DNA of 64,000 nucleotides from Lachnospiraceae bacterium. Its GTDB lineage: Bacteria > Bacillota > Clostridia > Lachnospirales > Lachnospiraceae. The position numbers were made by a program, and so were the translations under genes. Under the pieces are notes generated by a model. The model saw only the letters and a program-made list of their open reading frames with translations. It was not told the origin of the DNA and did no database searches. How positions within the stretch are numbered: the stretch's first letter is position 1; each line of letters opens with the position of its first letter. This document shows, one piece after another, positions 37,901 through 45,971 of the stretch. Location: NCBI GenBank assembly GCA_024684085.1, contig JAIKXM010000045.1, forward strand, positions 1 through 64,000, in the 5' to 3' direction.

Positions 37901-38387
37901 CGAACTTTGCGATGTTCTCTGCGAAGTGCTGTCTCTTAGCGGGTGAAGCAGCAACTTCTGCGAAGTCACCTGATCTTGTCCATCCACCAACTGAGATACC
38001 GATCTTCATATTAGGATACTTAGATCTGAGGATTGTCATTGCTCCAAGTACGCCGGCATAAGGCTCACCGTATGTGATACCGCTCTGCTCGGGAAGTACT
38101 GCAAGGAAGTCTGCGTGCTCATCACATAATACAAGATCGCCGTTGGCATCCATGTCCATGAAAGCGAAGTTAAGATGTGTGATCTGGCTTCCGTCAATTC
38201 TGCTGGGATAGAAGTTCTTCTGTCCTGCGTAAATCGACCATTCCCCATAATACATGACGTTTCTGTACTGAGTGTTGCCGGCAGCGTCGGCTTTGATGGC
38301 GGTCGGTACAGACATACCGCCCAGTATTGTTGTAAGTGCAACTACGAATGCTGTAACAATACTGATGATTCGTTTTTTGCTTTGCAT
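34986..38387 (-). CDS. Secreted chitinase with two GH18 domains and two chitin-binding modules
   Basis: A 1133-residue protein. Signal peptide 1-36 (KKR, hydrophobic core, AxA site). GH18 domain 1, about 41-445: SVGGW 132-136 and catalytic D169-x-x-D172-x-D174-x-E176. A beta-sandwich-like region 452-583. Thr/Pro/Lys linker 588-645 with repeated KVPTPTPKPT. GH18 domain 2, about 653-957: SVGGAEG 734-740 and E767-x-x-D770-x-D772-x-E774, so the first Asp is Glu. Linkers 960-996 and 1050-1086 surround two CBM5/12-like modules (about 997-1047, 1087-1133) sharing YKAQWWT. AGGAGG precedes the ATG. Its own terminator makes it a monocistronic unit for chitin breakdown outside the cell. Confidence 0.93.
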   Translation of the reverse strand: MQSKKRIISIVTAFVVALTTILGGMSVPTAIKADAAGNTQYRNVMYYGEWSIYAGQKNFYPSRIDGSQITHLNFAFMDMDANGDLVLCDEHADFLAVLPEQSGITYGEPYAGVLGAMTILRSKYPNMKIGISVGGWTRSGDFAEVAASPAKRQHFAENIAKFVDYLGFDFVDIDWEYPTDYRASDAEGNGVAIDEGCKGSAADTANFTYFLQAIRDELDELGAKNGKYYELSSAMSASPAMMSKIEYDKVLNILDFANMMTYDLNGAWGGFTAHQTALYTNDSYDPQTMPSGAFSVDSCVQYLKDTYGNKIDYSKIVIGVAPYTRGWANVQNDGLDPENPGLYATADPNSVKADDGVMSGTFAYGDIESVKAKYGLKEYYDEEAEAAYYYSPEKGYFFTCDNERSVAAKGQYVRENGLGGLIAWMASLDSNGTITRAMKESLYGSAPLPAQQIVTANPNADVQVSQSGTTYTITIKNNETAVESNTALKDAELFKKTVVNPKLYITTSDGSTLTAGSECGMVSTNGSETVLDLSSVYAAKSLKPGASHTFTLRSSSEDTKITSISMSQRILTSLDEFGMHVVYGDSNVVPTPVPTKVPTPTPKPTKVPTPTPKPTKVPTPTPKPTKVPTPTPQPTEIVVPTPTPWDAPATVLPEHMVTGYWHNFVNGSTNLKLSDVPEYYDMICVSFTGNTATSGEVTFELDPDLSRALGGYTKQEFINDIQNLRANGQHVIISVGGAEGRITINNSTDATRFANGLIDIIEEYGFEGVDIDLEGSAVSGVENIAAALRTVHDHFGDDFIITMAPETFYIQADRASQKDITTSYFRLALEIKDILTICQPQFYNTGSMGGYNGTIYQPGTADFITSIYTLLVENGLRPDQVGIGVPATSRAAGSGYVSNETLEKAVKALAYGTSSGSFTAPNAYPTIRGVMTWSINWDATNNYAWAKAMSDLMDSLPTGGATPTPKPTKVPTPTPTKVPTPTVAPTQAPTPTPTPVEGDYAVWNASSVYVGGDMVVYNGNIYKAQWWTQGDNPESQGAWGPWKYVGPYGGSTPQPTPEPTQAPTPTVEPTQAPTPTPTPQPTQPANDYAAWDANQVYVGGDFVTYNGVVYKAQWWTRGENPENCGEWGVWRRQ

Positions 38388-38786
38388 AATACCTCCTAGA
38401 AAATATACTATATTACCCTATGATGCCCCACGCATCATTCCACGTATTAGTATATATTTTAACACCTTTAAATAGAATGTACAATCTTGTTCATTTTTGT
38501 CTATTTTTGGCATTTTCATGTGCATCATGGCGCAAAACAGGCGTTATCTATTTATGTTTTTTGTGCAATTTTGATAAATTCGCAATCGTATAAAAAATAC
38601 TACACAATTTTAAATCGTTTTCACAAAAACAATGATTATGTCCACTTTATTATACTTTTCAGAATGCCCTTTTTACGTAAATATACGCTTTTATACGACA
38701 TTAGAAGTGACATTACCGCCACTCCCCCCTTATAAAAACGATTGGATTTGCCCTAAAAATCCCCTAAGATCAGCTTCAATATCTAC

Positions 38787-38818
38787 CTTTCGCGCGAGTG
38801 CGCATCCTTAGCAGAGCG
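38787..38818. repeat. Dispersed GC-rich repeat, copy 1
   Basis: The core CGCGCGAGTGCGCATCCTTA (starting 38791) is shared almost exactly with the copies at 43157 and 60994. It is flanked downstream by an imperfect AT-rich inverted repeat (TTTTTATA and TAATAAAAA). Confidence 0.8.
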
Positions 38819-38856
38819 TTTTTATATAATAATAAGCTATTTCCTCGTATTGTAAT

Positions 38857-38894
38857 AAAAAATGCGCCCAGCCCTAAGGTTGAACGCATTTTTT
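38857..38894 (-). terminator. Intrinsic terminator of groESL
   Basis: A 10-bp stem, AAAAAATGCG with CGCATTTTTT (38857-38866 and 38885-38894), with T-rich ends in both directions. It lies 14 bases after the groEL stop. Confidence 0.8.
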
Positions 38895-38907
38895 TATTGT
38901 TCACGGC

Positions 38908-40560
<1,653 letters not shown>

Positions 40561-40646
40561 TTATATTGAACCTTTCTCCCGGTTCGGCCTTAAAATATCT
40601 GACTTTAGTCTGTCAATATAAGTCTATGATCGACTTACCATCGCCG

Positions 40647-40683
40647 GATGTACGTTTGTAGTAGTCAAACAAGTACGCACATC
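40647..40683 (-). repeat. Hairpin in the groES-groEL gap
   Basis: Nested pairings GATG/CATC, TAC/GTA and GTTTG/CAAAC enclose a TAGTAGT loop. It sits in a 168-base spacer between groES and groEL, longer than the usual tens of bases. It may mark an RNA processing or attenuation site (inference). Confidence 0.5.
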
Positions 40684-40701
40684 TGTAAAAGACCGACTAT
40701 A

Positions 40702-40986
40702 CTATTTGATGATCGCAAGGATATCAGACTGCTTAACAATGATATATTCTTCCTCGTCGAGCTTAACATCAGTTCCCGAATACTTAGAGTAGATAACGTT
40801 GTCGCCAACGCTGACTTCCATCTTAACTTCCTTGCCGTCCACGATACCGCCGGGACCTACCGCAACTACTTCTGCCTGCTGAGGCTTCTCCTTATTCTGA
40901 CCCGGTAATACGATTCCGGATTTGGTTGTCTCTTCAGCAACTAACTGCTTCAATACGACTCTGTCGCCCAATGGAACTAAATTCAT
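40702..40986 (-). CDS. groES: Co-chaperonin GroES (10 kDa)
   Basis: A 94-residue lid of the GroEL chamber. MNLVPLGDRVVLKQL, the mobile-loop region around TKSGIVLPG, and GDNVIYSKYSGT are family hallmarks. AGGAGG lies before the ATG. It is the first gene of the groESL operon; a CIRCE element and a good promoter lie immediately upstream. Confidence 0.98.
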   Translation of the reverse strand: MNLVPLGDRVVLKQLVAEETTKSGIVLPGQNKEKPQQAEVVAVGPGGIVDGKEVKMEVSVGDNVIYSKYSGTDVKLDEEEYIIVKQSDILAIIK

Positions 40987-41033
40987 AACATTACCTCCTA
41001 TTCTTCAATGGGATGACCCATTCATATACTATG

Positions 41034-41060
41034 TTGTCACTCGCTTAATGAGAGTGCTAA
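41034..41060 (-). promoter_or_regulatory. CIRCE element (HrcA operator) of groESL
   Basis: Plus-strand TTGTCACTC, 9-base spacer, GAGTGCTAA. The right half is the perfect consensus and the left half differs at two positions. It is placed between the promoter and the groES ribosome binding site, so binding of the repressor HrcA would block transcription until heat stress. Confidence 0.93.
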
Positions 41061-41081
41061 CAACCATCTCAACAATTACTA

Positions 41082-41109
41082 ATTGTAGCCACTTTTATTT
41101 TTTTTGCAA
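41082..41109 (-). promoter_or_regulatory. Vegetative promoter of groESL
   Basis: On the minus strand TTGCAA (-35, 41104-41109) and TACAAT (-10, 41082-41087) are 16 bp apart. Transcription would start a few bases before the CIRCE element. Confidence 0.75.
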
Positions 41110-41289
41110 GCTTTTATCTCAAATTTATATTTTTTTAATAATTCACATTTTGACCCATTCGGTCATCTATTCCCTCTTGCAAAATATCCCGCACTCGGAT
41201 ATCGGCCGGCTTCGGTCATACACCCCTTCGTTCACGGATCATACATCCCGGTCTATTACACCGCCTGCCGGGCATTCCTAACTCACAAT

Positions 41290-42165
41290 TCACCCCAAAT
41301 GCATCTCAGTGTATCCCAACGCATCACAATGCGTTCCATATACATTTCCAGTACATCCGATGATCTCTTTCTCTATAAATCTGGCGAGACCGTCCTCATC
41401 ATTGGTAAACTCGGTGATGAACTCAGCCGCCTCGAATATCGCAGGATCTGCATTTTTCATCGCAACTCCATGCCCTGCCGCCTTGAGCATCGACATATCA
41501 TTCATCGCATCCCCCGCAGCATATGAGTCGGCAACAGGTATTCCAAGGTGATCGCACAGCCATACAAGTGCCGTTCCCTTTCCTGCCTTGCGATTGAATA
41601 TCTCAAGATAATTGACCTGTGAAAAAACAGCCTGAACTTCATCTCCGTACATCGCATTAATATCATCGCACAATCTTCTTATCTTAGCATGATCGTGAAG
41701 TTCTATCCCAAGAAGCTTGAAGGGCGGATTATCCAAGAGTTCCACAGGTTTTTCAGTTACCTTAACAGGCATATGTATCCTTGAAGTATATACCTCCAGC
41801 GCTTCATCCTCGGCACAGCTGATTATGCCCGTATCGTCATAAGTCTGGATGTGGACGCCGTATTCTATGGACATCTTCCAGAGTATATCCGTCATCTCCC
41901 TGGAGACTCTGTATTCGCATATATTCTTATGTGTAGCGCAGTCATAGACCACCGAGCCGTTGTTAGCTGTTATATAGAGTCCGGGGATATCGATATCCGC
42001 TGCTTTAACAACATCCATCACACTCGCCTGATGGCGTCCGCTGCTGAAGACCAGCTTATGTCCCGCTTCCACCATCCTTATCAGAACATCTTTGGAGTAG
42101 GCAGATATCTCGCTCGCATCATTGAGCAGAGTGCCATCCAGATCGGTAAATAATATCTTAGTCAT
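41290..42165 (-). CDS. Cof-type HAD phosphatase
   Basis: A 291-residue member of the Cof/HAD-IIB family. Motif I FTDLDGTLL has the nucleophile Asp8 and acid Asp10; motif II lies in KLVFSSGRH; the C-terminal GDAMNDMSMLKAAGHGVAM holds motif IV with its two Asp residues. These cytosolic enzymes dephosphorylate sugar phosphates, nucleotides or cofactors; the substrate here is not evident. AAGGAAG lies before the ATG. It is 33 bases behind the PHP gene. Confidence 0.9.
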   Translation of the reverse strand: MTKILFTDLDGTLLNDASEISAYSKDVLIRMVEAGHKLVFSSGRHQASVMDVVKAADIDIPGLYITANNGSVVYDCATHKNICEYRVSREMTDILWKMSIEYGVHIQTYDDTGIISCAEDEALEVYTSRIHMPVKVTEKPVELLDNPPFKLLGIELHDHAKIRRLCDDINAMYGDEVQAVFSQVNYLEIFNRKAGKGTALVWLCDHLGIPVADSYAAGDAMNDMSMLKAAGHGVAMKNADPAIFEAAEFITEFTNDEDGLARFIEKEIIGCTGNVYGTHCDALGYTEMHLG

Positions 42166-42197
42166 TTTTCTTCCTTATTCTTGTCCTTAATCTATCC

Positions 42198-43049
42198 CTA
42201 ACTTCCGTACACTTCTTTCTGCTTTTCCAATAGTTTCTCAAGTATCTCTTCATCCACATAGAGCTTTCCTCTGCCCGTCCCCAGATCTATATCAGGCTTA
42301 ACTACTCCATGATAATCTGAGCCTCCGCTTATAAGGATACCTTTATCGGCAGCGAACTGTCTGCTCCTTGCTTCATCTCCAGAGGTATTGGTGCTGTAGA
42401 CCGCTTCCATTGCAAGAAGCCCTTCCGGTATCAGCTCATCCACCAGTTCCTCGATCCTGTCCCAGCTCATTTTGTACAGAAGAGGATGGGCAAGAACAGG
42501 GATGCCTTTTGCCTTCCTGATAAGTGCAACGCCTTCCATGGCGGTTATCTTCTCTCTCGGCAGATAACAGGGTCCCTGATCGCCGATATATCTCTCGAAC
42601 GCTTCCTTAAGGTAAGTCGTATATCCTTTCATAAACAGATACCTTGCCATATGAGCTCTTGTTATGACGCTTCCCGGAAATGTCTCTTTAAGTTCATCAT
42701 AGGTCACAGGCATGCCTGCCTCTGTAAGAAGCGCACACATCTTCTCATTACGGATATCCCTGCTCTCAACAAAACGCTTAAGGTAATCTGCGAACTCTTC
42801 AGCTTCCTTATCGATATTCAATCCCACTATATGGATATCCTTGCCATGATATTCTGTGCCAAGCTCTATTCCGGGTATGAGACGAATGCCCTTATCTTTG
42901 GCATGATTGATCGCTCTGTCAAGTCCGTCAACAGTATCATGATCGGTTATGGCAAGAGCCGTCAATCCCTTGGCAACTGCTTTATCTATCAGTTCTTCCG
43001 GGCTGTCGCTTCCGTCCGAACAATTGGTATGTGTATGCAGATCTATCAT
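42198..43049 (-). CDS. PHP-domain phosphoesterase (RNase AM/YciV-like)
   Basis: A 283-residue protein starting MIDLHTHTNCSDGSDSPEEL, the metal-binding HxH of the PHP domain, followed by AITDHDTVDGLDRA and a C-terminal GSDYHG. This organisation matches the YciV/TrpH-like group (3',5'-nucleoside bisphosphate phosphatase or 5'-3' exoribonuclease). The ATG at 43049 lies 5 bases behind GGAGG; the upstream in-frame ATG overlaps that site. Adjacent to a Cof phosphatase gene. Confidence 0.88.
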   Translation of the reverse strand: MIDLHTHTNCSDGSDSPEELIDKAVAKGLTALAITDHDTVDGLDRAINHAKDKGIRLIPGIELGTEYHGKDIHIVGLNIDKEAEEFADYLKRFVESRDIRNEKMCALLTEAGMPVTYDELKETFPGSVITRAHMARYLFMKGYTTYLKEAFERYIGDQGPCYLPREKITAMEGVALIRKAKGIPVLAHPLLYKMSWDRIEELVDELIPEGLLAMEAVYSTNTSGDEARSRQFAADKGILISGGSDYHGVVKPDIDLGTGRGKLYVDEEILEKLLEKQKEVYGS

Positions 43050-43156
43050 TCCTGCCTCCATTCGGTCCGCTCCGCTTTTACGGAGGGATTCCCTGTTTAA
43101 TATAAGTTTTGCCTGCTAAACTTCCGCACCGAGCGCGGATGCCCTTGCATCATTTT

Positions 43157-43188
43157 CCTTACGCGCGAGTGTGCATCTTAAGCGAAGC
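43157..43188. repeat. Dispersed GC-rich repeat, copy 2
   Basis: ACGCGCGAGTGTGCATCTTA starting 43161 differs from the other two copies at a few positions. It runs directly into the long hairpin at 43189-43234. Confidence 0.75.
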
Positions 43189-43234
43189 TTTATATTGAAC
43201 AGAGAATCCGTAAGGATTCCCTGTTCAATATAAA
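43189..43234. repeat. Long hairpin next to the dispersed repeat
   Basis: A 21-position stem with one mismatch (43189-43209 with 43214-43234) and a GTAA loop. It is flanked by AT pairs and could terminate in either direction; a classical terminator follows at 43236. Confidence 0.75.
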
Positions 43235-43235
43235 A

Positions 43236-43260
43236 GCCGGGCATCTATATTCTGCCCGGC
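43236..43260 (-). terminator. Intrinsic terminator of the ABC-F gene
   Basis: GCCGGGC (43236-43242) pairs with GCCCGGC (43254-43260), and one further A-T pair forms inside. On the minus strand it is followed by TTTTA. It lies 30 bases after the ABC-F stop. Confidence 0.75.
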
Positions 43261-43290
43261 CATAATACAACTCTGATCCGCAGCTAACGA

Positions 43291-44928
43291 TCAATCATTA
43301 TCATCTTCTCTGTCAGCTGTATAGACTGTACGCTTACGAGCCATCTCATCACTCTCGAGATACTCGTCATAAGTTGTAATCTTATCAATAATATTACCAT
43401 CCGGCATGATCTCGATGATCCTGTTGGCGGTCGTCTGAACTATCTGATGATCTCTGCAGGCGAACAACTCAATGCCGGGGAATTTCTTCATACCCTCATT
43501 AAGAGCTGTTATGGATTCCATATCAAGGTGGTTGGTCGGCTCATCGAAGATAAGACAGTTGGCACCGGATATCATCATCTTGGACAGAAGACATCTCACC
43601 TTCTCTCCTCCTGATAAGACCTTAACCTTCTTGATACCATCCTCTCCGGCAAACAGCATTCGTCCCAGGAAACCTCTTACATAGGTAACATCCTTAACCG
43701 GCGAATAGCCTGTAAGCCACTCGGTAATGGTATAATCATTATTGAACTCATCCGTATTATCCTTAGGGAAATACGACTGCGATGTGGTAACTCCCCACTT
43801 GTAGGTACCTTCATCAGGCTCGATCTCACCCATCAGGATCTTGAAGAGAGTGGTCTTGGCCAGCTCGTTACTGCCGACAAAAGCTATCTTATCATCATGG
43901 CCTACGATGAATGACACATTATCAAGTACTTTCTTACCGTCAACAGTCTTGCTGATGCCTTCAACGGTAAGTACTTCGTTACCAATCTCACGATCGGGTC
44001 TGAAATCTATATAAGGATATTTACGGCTTGAGGGCTTAATGGTATCAAGCTCGATCTTCTCAAGTGCTCTCTTTCTTGATGTAGCCTGCTTAGACTTGGA
44101 GGCATTGGCTGAGAAACGAGAGATGAACTCCTGCAACTCCTTGATCTTCTCTTCCTTCTTCTTATTGGCCTCCTTCATCTGCTTAATTAGCAGCTGGCTT
44201 GACTCATACCAGAAATCATAATTACCTGCATAGAGCTGAATCTTGCCGTAATCGATATCTGCAGTATGTGTACAAACCTTATTAAGGAAATACCTGTCGT
44301 GGCTGACTACTATAACAGTATTATTAAAATTGATAAGGAACTCTTCAAGCCATGAGATCGCATCCAGATCAAGGTGGTTGGTAGGCTCGTCCAGAAGCAG
44401 GATATCCGGATTACCGAAAAGTGCTCTTGCAAGCAACACCTTCACCTTCTGATTACCGTCAAGCTCAGACATAAGTGAATAATGAAGATCGGTATCTATT
44501 CCGAGACCGTTGAGCAGCATTGCCGCATTAGACTCAGCTTCCCATCCGTCCATCTCTGCGAACTCAGCCTCAAGCTCAGCCGCTCTTACGCCATCCTCAT
44601 CAGAGAAATCTTCCTTGGCATAGATGGCATCCTTCTCCTTCATTATATCGTACAGGCGCTGATTACCCATTATAACGGTATCCATTACCGAATATGCGTC
44701 GTATTTGAAGTGATCCTGTTCAAGGACTGACAGACGCTGTCCGGGTGTGATGGCTATCTCACCGTTGGTGGTATCAAGCTCACCTGATAATATCTTAAGG
44801 AAGGTAGACTTACCTGCACCGTTGGCACCGATAAGACCGTAACAGTTACCTTCCGTGAACTTAATATTAACATCCTCAAAAAGAGCTTTCTTGCCCAGTC
44901 TGAGAGTTACATTATTAGCACTGATCAT
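43291..44928 (-). CDS. ABC-F ATPase, YbiT/YkpA-like
   Basis: A 545-residue duplicated ATPase without membrane helices. Domain 1: Walker A GANGAGKST, Walker B LLLDEPTNHLD. The inter-domain linker is Lys/Glu-rich (KKKEEKIKEL). Domain 2: its P-loop reads GSNELAKTT, without the usual second Gly, yet the signature LSGGEKVR and Walker B LIFDEPTNHLD are intact. This matches the YbiT/YkpA branch of ribosome-associated ABC-F factors. The ATG at 44928 follows GGAG at 6 bases. Confidence 0.9.
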   Translation of the reverse strand: MISANNVTLRLGKKALFEDVNIKFTEGNCYGLIGANGAGKSTFLKILSGELDTTNGEIAITPGQRLSVLEQDHFKYDAYSVMDTVIMGNQRLYDIMKEKDAIYAKEDFSDEDGVRAAELEAEFAEMDGWEAESNAAMLLNGLGIDTDLHYSLMSELDGNQKVKVLLARALFGNPDILLLDEPTNHLDLDAISWLEEFLINFNNTVIVVSHDRYFLNKVCTHTADIDYGKIQLYAGNYDFWYESSQLLIKQMKEANKKKEEKIKELQEFISRFSANASKSKQATSRKRALEKIELDTIKPSSRKYPYIDFRPDREIGNEVLTVEGISKTVDGKKVLDNVSFIVGHDDKIAFVGSNELAKTTLFKILMGEIEPDEGTYKWGVTTSQSYFPKDNTDEFNNDYTITEWLTGYSPVKDVTYVRGFLGRMLFAGEDGIKKVKVLSGGEKVRCLLSKMMISGANCLIFDEPTNHLDMESITALNEGMKKFPGIELFACRDHQIVQTTANRIIEIMPDGNIIDKITTYDEYLESDEMARKRTVYTADREDDND

Positions 44929-45081
44929 AATTCTCTCCATTCATTAACAATCAATTACCCGTCATTAAGACATGCAACGCCACTATTGTAATAAACTAAC
45001 GGATAAAAATCAACTGTATATATTGAGAGAATTACATATCCTCATACCGCTTATCCGAATGAAACCACCCTTCAGGCCAGC

Positions 45082-45342
45082 TTACGCTTCAACGATCAGA
45101 TACCTTCCGTCGCCGATCTCGAAGACTTCCTCAATATCGAGTACGCTCTGTCTGTCAACATCTTCCATATCGATGCCTTCTTCCTCAAAGTACTCCCATA
45201 CTTCTTCTTCGCTGTTGACCACCACAGCCATGCATTCCGCCAGAAAATCATCAGCTTCTTCTCTGTTGGCGGCCACTTCCTCAGGAAATAACTTACACTG
45301 ATCCTTCAGAAAAACATCCAGAACTTTACCATCATATTCCAT
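45082..45342 (-). CDS. Small acidic protein of unknown function
   Basis: An 86-residue, very acidic soluble protein (many Glu/Asp, for example SEEEVWEYFEEEGIDMED). GAGAGG lies at good spacing before the ATG, so it is probably real. No known domain was recognised. It is 42 bases behind maf in the same direction and may share its transcript. Two Cys (near residues 16 and 37) do not form a metal motif. Confidence 0.6.
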   Translation of the reverse strand: MEYDGKVLDVFLKDQCKLFPEEVAANREEADDFLAECMAVVVNSEEEVWEYFEEEGIDMEDVDRQSVLDIEEVFEIGDGRYLIVEA

Positions 45343-45384
45343 ATAAGTTACCTCTCTCCGACTTTACTCCGACTTTACTCTGTC

Positions 45385-45954
45385 TTATATTATCTCTTTA
45401 AGGAACTGATACAGGCTTCCGATCGGAAGACCCACAACATTATTGTAATCGCCCTTGATCTCTTCTATGAATTTGGCAAAAGGTCCCTGAATACCGTATC
45501 CGCCCGCTTTATCGAAGGGATTCTCCACTGCGATATAATCCATGATCTCATCACTGCTCAAGGGATAAACGCTGACATCCGTCTTAACCGCCCATGTTTT
45601 CTTATTGACCTTATCATCTTCGGAATAAATGACACATACGCCGGTATATACCTGATGTGTCTTACCGGACAGGGATGTGAGCATACCGAAGCATTCCTTG
45701 TCATCCACCGGTTTGCCGAGAATCTTGCCGTCATTATAGACGATGGTATCGGCACCTATTACGATAGCGTCTTCCTTCTGATCACCAAAGACTCTCATCG
45801 CCTTACGGCTTGCCAGATCTATTACGACATCTTCGGGTTCGGTCTTATCCGTAACTTCGTCAGCATCGCATATAACAACCTCAAACTCAAGATCGAGTCT
45901 CTCCATCAAATCTCTTCTTCTGGGAGAGGCAGAAGCCAAAATTATCTTTTTCAT
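45385..45954 (-). CDS. maf: Maf nucleotide pyrophosphatase
   Basis: A 189-residue house-cleaning pyrophosphatase that removes non-canonical or excess pyrimidine nucleotides. IILASASPRRRDLMERLDL is the Maf signature; IVIGADTIVYNDGKILGKP carries the catalytic Asp; DKAGGYGIQGP and YNNVVGLPI complete the family blocks. AAAGGAAAGG before the ATG. It follows ppk at 17 bases. Confidence 0.95.
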   Translation of the reverse strand: MKKIILASASPRRRDLMERLDLEFEVVICDADEVTDKTEPEDVVIDLASRKAMRVFGDQKEDAIVIGADTIVYNDGKILGKPVDDKECFGMLTSLSGKTHQVYTGVCVIYSEDDKVNKKTWAVKTDVSVYPLSSDEIMDYIAVENPFDKAGGYGIQGPFAKFIEEIKGDYNNVVGLPIGSLYQFLKEII

Positions 45955-45971
45955 AAGCCTTTCCTTTCATA

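Larger units (their letters stand above)
38388..38907. other. 520-base intergenic region between groEL and the chitinase gene
   Basis: It contains the AT-rich upstream region of the chitinase gene, with a small hairpin (GATGC/GCATC) around 38425, the dispersed GC-rich repeat copy at 38787-38818, and the groEL terminator at 38857-38894. The stretch 38460-38760 shows no gene or clear signal; short open frames there lack ribosome binding sites. Confidence 0.6.
40987..41289. other. Regulatory region upstream of groES
   Basis: A 303-base gap. 40987-41110 holds the ribosome binding site, CIRCE and promoter of groESL. 41110-41289, behind the HAD gene, shows no convincing hairpin terminator or other feature. 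Confidence 0.6.
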
